The position numbers and the translations under genes are program-made. A DNA stretch of 64,000 bases from Leptospira terpstrae serovar Hualin str. LT 11-33 = ATCC 700639 (GTDB lineage Bacteria > Spirochaetota > Leptospiria > Leptospirales > Leptospiraceae). The stretch spans positions 248,001 to 312,000 of the forward strand of contig NZ_AOGW02000010.1 of assembly GCF_000332495.1 (NCBI RefSeq). The letters run 5' to 3'. Below are positions 20,442-28,299 of this stretch, one piece after another; position 1 is the stretch's first letter, and every line of letters begins with the position of its first letter. The notes beneath the pieces were generated by a model. The model had not been told where the DNA came from and searched no databases. It saw nothing but the letters and a program-made list of their open reading frames with translations.

Positions 20442-21449
20442 GTGAACGATACAAAAGCCTTGCCTTCTGGTTTTGAAGATTTAGAAATTTCCACACAAAT
20501 CATCATTCGGGATGCAATGGCTCGGGGCATTACAGTTGAAATGGTAGATAGAAAAGAAAACTTTCTACGGCTGAAACAAGGGTCGCATATAGAATTTGTC
20601 AAAGAGGCAAGTAAAACCCGTTTAGATAGCCTTATGACTTATCTAGTGATGGAGAATAAAATTGCCTCCAAATTGGTGTTAGATGAAAATGGGATTCGTG
20701 TTCCGATAGGAAGAAATTATTCTTCATTAGAAGATGCGCTTAAAGATTATGAATTCTTTTTAGACAAAAAGAAGGTGATCAAACCTGTTACCACTAACTT
20801 TGGATTAGGAATTGGAATTTCTAACCCAGGGGATTCCAAAGAAAAATTTACAAACTTCGTGCAAGTGGCCCTCGGACTTTCCAGTTCCATTATCATTGAG
20901 GAATTTATTGAAGGCCCTGAGTATCGGTTTTTAGTATTAGGTGAAGAAGTGATTGCTGTTTGCAACCGAGTGCCAGCCAATGTGGTGGGTGATGGGAAAA
21001 GCTCCATCAGGCAATTGATTGTTAAGAAAAATGAAGATCCCAGGCGCGGGGAAGGCCACAAAACCGCTTTGGAAAAAATACAAATGTCTGCTGTGGAAGA
21101 AGCCATCTTAAAAGACCAGGCTTTGGATTTTGACTCGATTCCAGATTTGGGTAAACAAATTTTTCTTAGGAAAAATTCCAATATTTCTACAGGCGGAGAT
21201 TCCTTGGATATGACCGATGCAGTACATCCAGAATTCAAATCCATTGCTGTTTCTTGTGCAAAGGCGGCAGGTGCTGTGATTTGTGGGATTGATATCATTT
21301 CCTCACAAATAGAATTGAAACCGGATCCAAAAACTTATGCCATTCTTGAAATCAACTTCAATCCGGTTTTATACATCCATGAATTTCCTTATTCCGGCAA
21401 ACCAAGGTTTGTGGGAGATAAGATCTTAGATTTACTTGGATTTACTTGA
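20442..21449 (+). CDS. GshF-type ATP-grasp ligase (glutathione synthetase)
   Basis: This protein of about 335 residues is an ATP-grasp ligase. It most resembles the C-terminal module of bifunctional GshF and cyanophycin-synthetase-like ligases rather than classical GshB. Visible motifs are FFLDKKKVIKPVTTNFGLGI for ATP, IIIEEFIEGPEYRFLVL, ANVVGDGKSSIRQL and the metal site AILEINFNP. It probably adds glycine to gamma-glutamylcysteine. GTG at 20442 is preferred because GGAG lies 9 nt upstream; GTG at 20427 would overlap gshA by 11 nt. It is the last gene of the plus-strand array and converges on the glutaredoxin genes. Confidence 0.85.
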   Translation: MNDTKALPSGFEDLEISTQIIIRDAMARGITVEMVDRKENFLRLKQGSHIEFVKEASKTRLDSLMTYLVMENKIASKLVLDENGIRVPIGRNYSSLEDALKDYEFFLDKKKVIKPVTTNFGLGIGISNPGDSKEKFTNFVQVALGLSSSIIIEEFIEGPEYRFLVLGEEVIAVCNRVPANVVGDGKSSIRQLIVKKNEDPRRGEGHKTALEKIQMSAVEEAILKDQALDFDSIPDLGKQIFLRKNSNISTGGDSLDMTDAVHPEFKSIAVSCAKAAGAVICGIDIISSQIELKPDPKTYAILEINFNPVLYIHEFPYSGKPRFVGDKILDLLGFT

Positions 21450-21571
21450 TCTTTTATATGCTGACTTAGAATCTTTAAGTTTGTCTGTTTTTTTTTAAAT
21501 AGATTCTAGAGAGGATATGCACTTAAGGTTTGTTTGTTGATGGATTCAATTACCAAGACCTAGTTTATTTT

Positions 21572-21814
21572 TTAAGAATATTTGGATCTGAGGTAGGCAA
21601 TGATATCTGCGGATTCATACATTTGTACAGACCCATCCACAAGAAAAGGAACTTGGGACTGGCCTCCGAGTCGTACCACTTCGGCCCTGCCCGGTGTCCC
21701 GTAGGATGCCTCTACAAATTCTATATCCTTACCCAAGACAAGCCCAAGGGATTCGGCAGCGCGAATCACTCGTTGGCAGTAAGGGCAAGTGTCATACTGG
21801 TAGAGGCGAATCAT
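21572..21814 (-). CDS. Dithiol glutaredoxin/GST-N-domain protein
   Basis: This 80-residue single-domain thioredoxin fold has a CPYC active site at residues 10-13, the cis-proline segment SQVPFL and the glutathione-binding YESADIIAYL helix. The motif set is that of glutaredoxins that are close to GST N-terminal domains. It should reduce mixed disulfides with glutathione in the cytosol. It is the last gene of the nine-gene minus-strand array and lies 4 nt after the CGFS glutaredoxin gene. The plus-strand glutathione genes end 122 nt away on the other side. Confidence 0.88.
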   Translation of the reverse strand: MIRLYQYDTCPYCQRVIRAAESLGLVLGKDIEFVEASYGTPGRAEVVRLGGQSQVPFLVDGSVQMYESADIIAYLRSKYS

Positions 21815-21818
21815 GAAA

Positions 21819-22127
21819 TTAGCCCGCTTTTTTTGTTAGTTCACCCGACTGGGCCATTTGGATGGTGATGTCATGACCACCAACAAATTCACCCTTAATA
21901 TAAAGTTGAGGGATGGTGGGCCAGTTGGTGTATTCTTTAATTCCTTCTCTGATTTTCATATCAGATAGAACATTAAACGAACCGAAAGGAATTCCAAGTT
22001 GTTTTAGGGTTGTTACAACACCTGCAGAGAATCCGCATTGTGGCATTTCTGGTGTTCCTTTCATAAAAAGAAAAACATTTTCTGATTTTATTAAGGATTC
22101 AATTTTATCCTTTAACTCTTGTTCCAT
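21819..22127 (-). CDS. grxD: Monothiol CGFS glutaredoxin (GrxD/Grx4 type)
   Basis: This 102-residue monothiol glutaredoxin has the CGFS active site at residue 31 within MKGTPEMPQCGFS. It also has WPTIPQLYIKGEFVGGHDI, which binds glutathione. CGFS glutaredoxins form dimers that hold a glutathione-ligated [2Fe-2S] cluster, and they pair with BolA proteins to pass the cluster on. A BolA gene is directly upstream, 2 nt away, and a second one lies beyond the GST gene. The gene order strongly supports an Fe-S carrier role. Confidence 0.95.
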   Translation of the reverse strand: MEQELKDKIESLIKSENVFLFMKGTPEMPQCGFSAGVVTTLKQLGIPFGSFNVLSDMKIREGIKEYTNWPTIPQLYIKGEFVGGHDITIQMAQSGELTKKAG

Positions 22128-22129
22128 GG

Positions 22130-22354
22130 TTATTCGCTCCTAGTTTCCAATGCCAATGCATGGATTTCTTCTTTTAATTCATCTTTCAAAGTGGCATAGA
22201 CCATACGGTGTTGTTCTATGAGACCTTTGCCAGTAAATCCGGCAAAAGTAACCACAGCTTTGATATGGACTCCATCCCGATAGGGATCTAAAATTTCCAC
22301 TTTGCAGCCAGGTAGGCCATCTTCAATTTTCTTTTGGATTTCAGGGATTGTCAT
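22130..22354 (-). CDS. BolA-family protein, IbaG/BOLA2 type
   Basis: This is a 74-residue BolA fold when started at the ATG at 22354, directly after the stop of the GST gene. A longer frame to 22402 would lie inside the GST gene. It shows the IbaG-type features PGCKVEILDPYRDGVH and the invariant cluster-ligating His in EQHRMVY (H49). Proteins of this type form [2Fe-2S] heterodimers with CGFS glutaredoxins. Its sequence differs clearly from the second BolA protein at 23029, which suggests two carriers with different targets. Confidence 0.9.
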   Translation of the reverse strand: MTIPEIQKKIEDGLPGCKVEILDPYRDGVHIKAVVTFAGFTGKGLIEQHRMVYATLKDELKEEIHALALETRSE

Positions 22355-22355
22355 C

Positions 22356-23027
22356 CTATAGCTTTCCTCCCATCCAAGATTGGTGGGCTTTGATAAATTC
22401 AAGATATTCCTTAGGCACTTCCGGTAAAACAGAATTCTTTACCGATGGCAGTGAAAGTAGAGTTTCACTCCATTTTTGGATTTTTGGAAAATCTCCAAGT
22501 AAATAGAATTCTCTGTTATGGTCTGCCAAAAATTGCATACGCATAAAGAACGGGGCGAAGGCAGTGTCTACTAAATGCATTTTGGAACCAGAAAAGTAAA
22601 AGGTCGAACCAGTGGGCGTGGGAAGTCCTGCTTCTAAAATTTTGAATTTGGAAAGGAGTTCGTCCCTTTTTTTATCTGAGTCTATTTTTTCTTTGGCCAT
22701 TGTCCATCCGTACTGGTCCACAAGAAGGGCACTGGCAAATTCTGTCCAGGAACGGTGTTTGGCTCTTTGGATGGGATCTGTCGGGTGAAGCGCTGGTGTA
22801 TTGGTTTCATCTAAATATTCATTGATCACTGCTGATTCAAAAATCACATCGTCTCCTATCTGTAAGACGGGAACTTTTCCAAAAGGAGAAATCTTTAAAA
22901 ACCACTCTGGTTTGTTTGTTAGGTCAATGTATTTGATATCGTAATCTACTTTTTTCTCTAAAAGATTAATCACAGAACGTTGGACAAAAGGGCAAAGTTT
23001 AAAACTAACAAGAACGGGTTTGGTCAT
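22356..23027 (-). CDS. Glutathione S-transferase family protein
   Basis: This 223-residue GST has an N-terminal thioredoxin fold (VSFKLCPFVQRSVINLL, with Cys in a CPF position, then GKVPVLQIGDDVIFESAVINEYLDE). A helical C-terminal domain follows from about residue 90. The CPFVQR motif is typical of omega-like or SspA/beta-etherase-type GSTs, in which Cys forms a mixed disulfide with glutathione. The substrate is unknown. It is placed between two bolA genes with 1-nt gaps, an arrangement that hints at a role in thiol or cluster handling rather than xenobiotic detoxification. Confidence 0.88.
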   Translation of the reverse strand: MTKPVLVSFKLCPFVQRSVINLLEKKVDYDIKYIDLTNKPEWFLKISPFGKVPVLQIGDDVIFESAVINEYLDETNTPALHPTDPIQRAKHRSWTEFASALLVDQYGWTMAKEKIDSDKKRDELLSKFKILEAGLPTPTGSTFYFSGSKMHLVDTAFAPFFMRMQFLADHNREFYLLGDFPKIQKWSETLLSLPSVKNSVLPEVPKEYLEFIKAHQSWMGGKL

Positions 23028-23028
23028 A

Positions 23029-23325
23029 TCAATTAGACTGGTGTTCGGGAGAAGATAGATCCATTTCTAATGCGTGGAGGCCTTTTTTAAATTCCTCCCC
23101 AAGTTCGGCGTAGACCGCTCGGTGGTTTTCCACAGTGGACTTACCTATAAATTTGGAGGAGACCATTTGCAATCGGAAATGGGTTTCCTTGGATCCTTTT
23201 GTCATACCGGGATGTCCCGCATGTTCCAGGGAAACATCGGTAAGACTAAAACTTTGAGGTGCAAATTGATTCTTTAGGATGGATTCCATCCGAGTTTGTC
23301 TTGATTCTTTAGTTTCTGATTCCAT
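23029..23325 (-). CDS. bolA: BolA-family protein, classical BolA type
   Basis: This 98-residue protein is of the E. coli BolA type. It has the His-rich loop LEHAGHPGMTKGSKETHF, the LVSxxFxGK-like QMVSSKFIGKS, the invariant His in ENHRAVY and a KKGLHALEM ending. The loop His residues and H68 are the likely ligands for a [2Fe-2S] cluster shared with a CGFS glutaredoxin. The ATG at 23325 is preferred over an in-frame TTG at 23331. It overlaps the ABC permease gene by 17 nt and precedes the GST gene by 1 nt. Confidence 0.92.
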   Translation of the reverse strand: MESETKESRQTRMESILKNQFAPQSFSLTDVSLEHAGHPGMTKGSKETHFRLQMVSSKFIGKSTVENHRAVYAELGEEFKKGLHALEMDLSSPEHQSN

Positions 23326-24079
23326 AACCAATTTTCATTAACCTCACATTGATAAAAAAGAGTACAGCCGAAAGTAAAATGATAAAGCCAAACGAAAAAT
23401 ATAAATTCACATCAGTAACCCCGATAAATCCATAACGAAACAAATTTACCATATAAAGGATAGGATTACAATAGGAAACGGTCTGCCAAAATCCAGGAAG
23501 GTTTTTTACAGAGTAAAACACACCGCCGAGGTACGTTAAAGGGGTGAGGATAAAGGTGGGGATGATGGTGACATCATCAAATTTTTTGGCAAAAAGAGCA
23601 TTAAAAAATCCACCAAGGGAAAACAAAATCGATGTCATTAAGACTGTGAATAGGATCACTAAAGGATTATGAAATCTAAGGTTTGTAAAAAATAGGGAAG
23701 TAAGTGTAACTAGAGATCCCACAAAAAGTCCCCGAACCACACCACCAAACGTATAACCTATTACGATTGTATATGGTGAAGTGGGTGATACGAGTAACTC
23801 TTCTATATTTCTTTGAAACTTACTGGAAAAAAACGAGGATACAACATTGTTATAGGAATTGGTGATGACACTCATCATGATAAGACCTGGTACAATAAAT
23901 TCAATGTAAGTGAAATCTCCCACTTTTCCAATTTGGCGTCCGACTAGCTCACCAAAGATTAAAAAATATAAAGCCATCGTGATGACTGGTGGGATTAGCG
24001 TTTGGACCCAGATACGGATGATGCGAATCCATTCCCTTCTAACAATGGTTTGTAAAGCTGTAAAGTTACTTTTCCACAT
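23309..24079 (-). CDS. ABC-2 type transporter permease (YadH-like)
   Basis: This 256-residue membrane protein has six predicted segments. It carries the ABC-2 signature region NIEELLVSPTSPYTIVIGYTFGGVVRG and LTYLGGVFYSVKNLPGFWQ, as in YadH and other ABC-2 exporters. It would form a dimer with the ATPase encoded just upstream (2-nt gap). The cargo is unknown. Being wedged between Fe-S/thiol carrier genes and trhO, it might export a thiol conjugate or a sulfur species, but this is only inference from context. Confidence 0.88.
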   Translation of the reverse strand: MWKSNFTALQTIVRREWIRIIRIWVQTLIPPVITMALYFLIFGELVGRQIGKVGDFTYIEFIVPGLIMMSVITNSYNNVVSSFFSSKFQRNIEELLVSPTSPYTIVIGYTFGGVVRGLFVGSLVTLTSLFFTNLRFHNPLVILFTVLMTSILFSLGGFFNALFAKKFDDVTIIPTFILTPLTYLGGVFYSVKNLPGFWQTVSYCNPILYMVNLFRYGFIGVTDVNLYFSFGFIILLSAVLFFINVRLMKIGYGIRN

Positions 24080-24081
24080 AT

Positions 24082-24999
24082 TTAGTTTTTTCCTGTAAGA
24101 GACAAAAAAAGTTCTTCTAATCGATTGGATTTGTTTCTAAGACTCAAAACTTCCAAATTCAGTTTGGTAAGTTCAGTAAAGAGTTGGTTCACAGATGCTT
24201 TTTTATCCAATTGCACTTCGAGAGTATGGTCATCCAACCATTCCCAATGAAATTTTTTGGACATAGGTTTTGATTTGAAGGATTTTTTTAAATCAATGAT
24301 TAAGGTTTCTTTATCCAAACGATGCAGTAACTTTTTCATCGAGGTGTTTTCTACAATTTCTCCTTTGTCAATGATGGCTATGTTTTTACAGAGGGATTCT
24401 GCTTCTTCCAAATAATGGGTGGTAAGAATGATCGTTTTTCCCGCTTGGTTGAGTTCTTTCAAAAATTCCCACATAGACCTTCGGATTTCAATGTCGACAC
24501 CTGCTGTTGGTTCATCTAAAATAAGAAGTTTTGGATCATGCACTAAGGCTCTGGCAATCATAAGCCTCCGTTTCATTCCCCCACTGAGTTGACCCGCGGC
24601 TGACTTTCGTTTATCATAAAGTGATAATTTTTCTAAGTAATATTCAACTTTGTCTTTGGCTTCTTTGTAAGGCATTCCATAGAAACCAGCTTGGTTGATA
24701 AGAATCTGTTCTACGGCTTCAAAGATTCCAAAATTAAATTCTTGGGGAACAATTCCTAAATAGGTTTTCGCTAGATCTGGATTTGCGTCGATATCCACTC
24801 CGAAGATTTTTGCTTTTCCCCCTGTTTTGTTGATCAGGGAACTCAAGATTCCAATGGTAGTTGATTTTCCAGCGCCGTTCGGTCCAAGCAGGGCAAAAAA
24901 GTCTCCTGATTCAACTTTTAAATTGATGGAACGAAGAGCCCTCACTCCATTCGGATAGGTTTTTTCTAAACCTTCCAATTCGATTGCATATTCTTGCAT
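24082..24999 (-). CDS. ABC-2 type transporter ATP-binding protein (YadG-like)
   Basis: This is a 305-residue ATPase with Walker A LGPNGAGKST, Q-loop VPQEFNFG, signature LSGGMKRRLMIARAL, Walker B LLILDEPTAGVD and the TTHYLEEAESL switch His. The last roughly 80 residues form the accessory domain seen in drug- and polysaccharide-export ATPases of the DrrA/YadG class. It lies 2 nt before the permease gene, its evident partner. It follows the trhO stop directly, with no gap. Confidence 0.92.
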   Translation of the reverse strand: MQEYAIELEGLEKTYPNGVRALRSINLKVESGDFFALLGPNGAGKSTTIGILSSLINKTGGKAKIFGVDIDANPDLAKTYLGIVPQEFNFGIFEAVEQILINQAGFYGMPYKEAKDKVEYYLEKLSLYDKRKSAAGQLSGGMKRRLMIARALVHDPKLLILDEPTAGVDIEIRRSMWEFLKELNQAGKTIILTTHYLEEAESLCKNIAIIDKGEIVENTSMKKLLHRLDKETLIIDLKKSFKSKPMSKKFHWEWLDDHTLEVQLDKKASVNQLFTELTKLNLEVLSLRNKSNRLEELFLSLTGKN

Positions 25000-26031
25000 T
25001 TATTTTCCTACTAGTTTTCTTGTTAGGTGGTGCGTGGGATATTTTTTGTTTTCCCTATTTTCTTTTCTTAAGAGTTTTTGTTCCTCTTCTGGTAATAAGA
25101 CTATTTTTTTACATTCTTCGGAGCAACAATTTAGGAGTTCTTTGGCACAGTCCTCACATTGGACAAGAAGGACATGGCATCCCAGGTTTGCACAATTGGT
25201 ATGGCGGTCACTGGGTTTTCCACAAACATAACAAACGGTCAAAACATCTTCTGTGATTCTTTCTCCGAGCCTATCATCAAAGACAAAATTTTTACCTTTG
25301 AATTTAGAGGTGATTCCTGCATCTTGCACTGCTTTTGCGTAATTGATGATTCCCCCCTGGAGTTGGTGCACATGGGAAAACCCTTTGTATTTTAAGTAGG
25401 CACTTGCTTTTTCACAACGAATCCCACCCGTACAGTAAAGTAGAATTTTTTTCTCTTTTTCTTCCTTTAAGATACCTTCGACGATTGGTAATTCTTCTCG
25501 GAAAGTACCTACATCGGGTAATATGGCATTTTCAAAATGACCCACTTCGGATTCATAATTATTGCGAAGGTCGACAACAATCACGCCCGGTTCTGCGAGA
25601 GCCGCGTGAAATTCTAAAGGTGTTAGGTGGGTTCCTACATCCGAGGGATCAAACTGGGAATCATCCAAACCATCCGCTACAATTTTTTTGCGTACTTTGA
25701 TCGCCAGTTTGATAAAACTTTCCTTTTTGTCTTCTACCGCATCGTTGAAATAGATTTTATTGAGCTCTGGGATGGAATCTACAATCGCCCTTAGTTTGTC
25801 ATAGTTATCAACAGGTATAGAAAACTGTGCATTGATTCCTTCCTTTGCTAAATAAATTCGCCCAAGGATTCCTAAGTCTTCAAAAACATCATAGAGTTTG
25901 TTTCGGAAAGCAAGTGGGTCTTCAATTTTTACATAACGATAGAAGGAGATCACTCTTCTTTCTCTTGAATCTGTGGATACTCGTTTGAGTAAGGTATCTT
26001 TATCATAACGATTGAATAAAAATTTTTTCAT
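25000..26031 (-). CDS. trhO: tRNA uridine(34) hydroxylase TrhO (rhodanese family)
   Basis: TrhO (formerly YceA/UPF0176) hydroxylates uridine 34 of certain tRNAs, giving the 5-hydroxyuridine base that supports wobble decoding. The 343-residue protein has an N-terminal acylphosphatase-like part and a rhodanese domain with active-site loop LLYCTGGIRCEKA (C200 and C206). A Cys-rich C-terminal extension (CYVCGKPSDRHTNCANLGC) looks metal-binding. The start overlaps the stop of the flavoprotein gene by 4 nt. Its presence in a redox and Fe-S array is unusual; a sulfur-transferase role is an older alternative view of the rhodanese fold. Confidence 0.92.
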   Translation of the reverse strand: MKKFLFNRYDKDTLLKRVSTDSRERRVISFYRYVKIEDPLAFRNKLYDVFEDLGILGRIYLAKEGINAQFSIPVDNYDKLRAIVDSIPELNKIYFNDAVEDKKESFIKLAIKVRKKIVADGLDDSQFDPSDVGTHLTPLEFHAALAEPGVIVVDLRNNYESEVGHFENAILPDVGTFREELPIVEGILKEEKEKKILLYCTGGIRCEKASAYLKYKGFSHVHQLQGGIINYAKAVQDAGITSKFKGKNFVFDDRLGERITEDVLTVCYVCGKPSDRHTNCANLGCHVLLVQCEDCAKELLNCCSEECKKIVLLPEEEQKLLRKENRENKKYPTHHLTRKLVGK

Positions 26032-27413
26032 TTTTTTATCCTCTTTAGTTTTTCTTCTCTTACTTTCCGGAAGGCATTTCTTGTGATTTCAGAAATAGCA
26101 GGATGAATGTAAATCATTCCTAAATAGTCGTCTAACTTTGCTTTTAGATACATTCCAAGAACAATTTGGTGGAGAAGATTTGCTGCTTCCTCTCCAATGA
26201 TATGGGCACCCAGTACCTCTTCTGTTTCTACTGAAACTAGAACTTTGACAAAACCTGAGTTAGACATTCTTGCCATTCCTGTAGCACTTGAGGAATAGGG
26301 GTTGATTCCTTTGTAATAAGGAATGTTCTTTCGGATTAGATCTTCTTCTGTAAATCCAATACTTGCTATTTGTGGATGGGTAAAAACTGCTTCGGGCATT
26401 GGTGGATACTTGATGGGTGCATTCGTTTTTGAAACATACAAATGGTCGTATAAGTATTCCCCTTCGAAGTTGGCACTGTGGCGAAAAAAATACCTTCCAA
26501 TCACATCTCCAAAGGCATAGATCCCAGGCTCTGTTGTTTCCAAGTGATCATTTACAAGAATGTAGCCTACATCATTGGTTTTGATATTTGTTTTTTCCAA
26601 ACCTAAATCATCTGTATTTGGGCGGATCCCCGTTGCTACTAACAATCGTTCTGCTGTATGGATTGTTTCTTTTCCTTCTTTTGTTTTTCCTATGACCTTA
26701 AATTCTCCGTTTGTATATTCAACCTTATCGATTTGGTAATGGGATTCAATAGAAAAGGGGAGATGGTTTGAAAGTTCTTTTTTGATATCTCCATCGGCAG
26801 TTCGTAATATCTCGGTTCGGGTGAGCCCTGTGACCTTACATCCATAAGCCTGGTAGGCGGCACCAAGTTCCAAGGAAATAAAACCTGCTCCAATGATGAG
26901 CAGTGATTTTGGAAATTGGTCTGGTGAAAGGGCTTCTCTTGATGTCCAAAAAGGGATGGTTTTGAGACCAGGAATTTCGGGGATACTTGGTCTTGTGCCA
27001 GTCACAACAAATATATGTTTGGCGGTATAAGTTTCATTTCCATCAGAGAGGACACGGTTGTCCACAAACCGGACTTGTTTGGGATAGAAGTCGATATTTG
27101 GATTTTTGTCATAGGCAATGGGAATAGAATCGGAATCTTGTTTTACCGTTTCATTCACTCGTCGAAAGATTTTGTCCACATCGGCAATGGGCCTTTCCTT
27201 AAAATGCACTGGAAACTTATCCGTATCTTCTGTGATACGAATGAGTTCAGAAGGATAAATGATCATTTTGGAGGGAATACAACCTCGGTTGAGGCAGGTT
27301 CCCCCTGGACTTTCTTTTTCAAATACTGCCACGCGTTTGCCTAGGAGCGAGGGGGGAGTGACGAGTTTGGTTCCGGCACCGGCACCAATGACAATGATGT
27401 CATATTCTTTCAT
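26028..27413 (-). CDS. Pyridine nucleotide-disulfide oxidoreductase (mycothione reductase/lipoamide dehydrogenase-like)
   Basis: This 461-residue FAD enzyme has IIVIGAGAGTKLV for FAD and the redox-active pair C40/C45 in GGTCLNRGCIPSK. It has LLIIGAGFISLELGAAY for NAD(P)H and a C-terminal dimer domain with HPAISEITRNAF. The GCIPSKMIIYPSE segment and the FRHSANFEGEY region resemble mycothione reductases more than glutathione reductase (which has GGTCVNVGCVPKK). Mycothiol is not expected in spirochetes, so a disulfide of glutathione or another small thiol is a reasonable substrate guess. It is the first gene of the nine-gene minus array. Confidence 0.82.
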   Translation of the reverse strand: MKEYDIIVIGAGAGTKLVTPPSLLGKRVAVFEKESPGGTCLNRGCIPSKMIIYPSELIRITEDTDKFPVHFKERPIADVDKIFRRVNETVKQDSDSIPIAYDKNPNIDFYPKQVRFVDNRVLSDGNETYTAKHIFVVTGTRPSIPEIPGLKTIPFWTSREALSPDQFPKSLLIIGAGFISLELGAAYQAYGCKVTGLTRTEILRTADGDIKKELSNHLPFSIESHYQIDKVEYTNGEFKVIGKTKEGKETIHTAERLLVATGIRPNTDDLGLEKTNIKTNDVGYILVNDHLETTEPGIYAFGDVIGRYFFRHSANFEGEYLYDHLYVSKTNAPIKYPPMPEAVFTHPQIASIGFTEEDLIRKNIPYYKGINPYSSSATGMARMSNSGFVKVLVSVETEEVLGAHIIGEEAANLLHQIVLGMYLKAKLDDYLGMIYIHPAISEITRNAFRKVREEKLKRIKK

Positions 27414-27507
27414 ACCAATTCCAGCTTGAAAATTCGACAGTTTTCTGTAAATGAAGCAAAATCTCTTTTGGCAAATTTAGAAAAAACTGCGAATATTTTT
27501 TTCCGGT

Positions 27508-28299
27508 TCAAATGGATTTGTAGACTCCTCCGTCGGCTCGGACCGAGGCTCCATTGATCATGGAAGACAGGTCGCTTGCAAGAAAGAGAATCACATGGGC
27601 AATTTCTTCCGGTTTGGCAAACCTTTGGGCAAGGGAAGTCGGGCGGTTTTCCACAATAAAATCTTTAGCCATCGCCTCATTTGTTTTTCCTTGGGTTTTT
27701 GCCAAACTTTGGATGAAATCTTCCACACCCTCCGAAAGTGTCGGACCTGGTAAAACAGAATTCACTCTAACTTGGGTTCCTTTACAAACTTCTGCACTGC
27801 CTCGGGAAATAGAAAGTTGAGCGGTTTTACTCATCCCATAATGCACCATCTCAACGGGAATGTTCAGAGCCGATTCACTGGAAACAAATACGATGCGACC
27901 ATAGTCTCTTTCTAACATTCCTTTCAAATAATGTTGTGTGAGGATAGCCCCACTTAAGACATTGGTTTCATACATCTTTATCCAATCTCCTCTTGTGATT
28001 TCAAAAAAAGATTTGGGTTCAAAATAACCGGCGTTATTGATTAGAATATCCACCTCTTTAATTTCTTTCGTAAGTTTCTGAATTCCTTCCTCTAAAGCCA
28101 GATCGGCAGAGACTCCTGCCAACTTTGCCTCAGGTTGGATGGATTTGATTTCCGTAATTGCTTTTTCCACTGCAAGATCCGATCTTCCATGAACAAATAC
28201 AAGAGCACCTTCCTTCGCAAATTGGATTGCCGTTTGGAATCCAATCCCTTTGGTAGATCCTGTTACTAAAACTTTTTTATCTTTAAGACCTGTATTCAT
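27508..28299 (-). CDS. Short-chain dehydrogenase/reductase
   Basis: This is a 263-residue classical SDR. It has the cofactor motif TGSTKGIG, the structural NNAG, the catalytic Ser in VFVSSES and Tyr/Lys in YGMSK. PGPTLSEGVEDF is the substrate loop and DGGVYKSI the end. The His-Gly-Arg after the second strand (FVHGRS) suggests NADP(H) preference. The substrate cannot be told. It may be co-transcribed with the next upstream gene, DoxX, although 149 nt separate them, and it is 94 nt before the flavoprotein gene. Confidence 0.88.
   Translation of the reverse strand: MNTGLKDKKVLVTGSTKGIGFQTAIQFAKEGALVFVHGRSDLAVEKAITEIKSIQPEAKLAGVSADLALEEGIQKLTKEIKEVDILINNAGYFEPKSFFEITRGDWIKMYETNVLSGAILTQHYLKGMLERDYGRIVFVSSESALNIPVEMVHYGMSKTAQLSISRGSAEVCKGTQVRVNSVLPGPTLSEGVEDFIQSLAKTQGKTNEAMAKDFIVENRPTSLAQRFAKPEEIAHVILFLASDLSSMINGASVRADGGVYKSI

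Noticed and set aside
20747..21298. Long open frame of 183 codons on the minus strand inside the ATP-grasp ligase gene
   Set aside because: It is antisense to a clearly conserved ATP-grasp protein, and its translation is low-complexity Ser/Pro-rich with no recognisable domain.
21467..21508. 8-bp inverted repeat TAGAATCT/AGATTCTA between the two convergent arrays
   Set aside because: The T run lies inside the loop and not after the stem, so it does not have the form of a terminator; it could be one only for a different folding that I could not support.
21530..21868. Plus-strand open frame across the CPYC glutaredoxin gene
   Set aside because: It overlaps two glutaredoxin genes on the other strand that have active-site motifs; the plus frame has none and no ribosome site.
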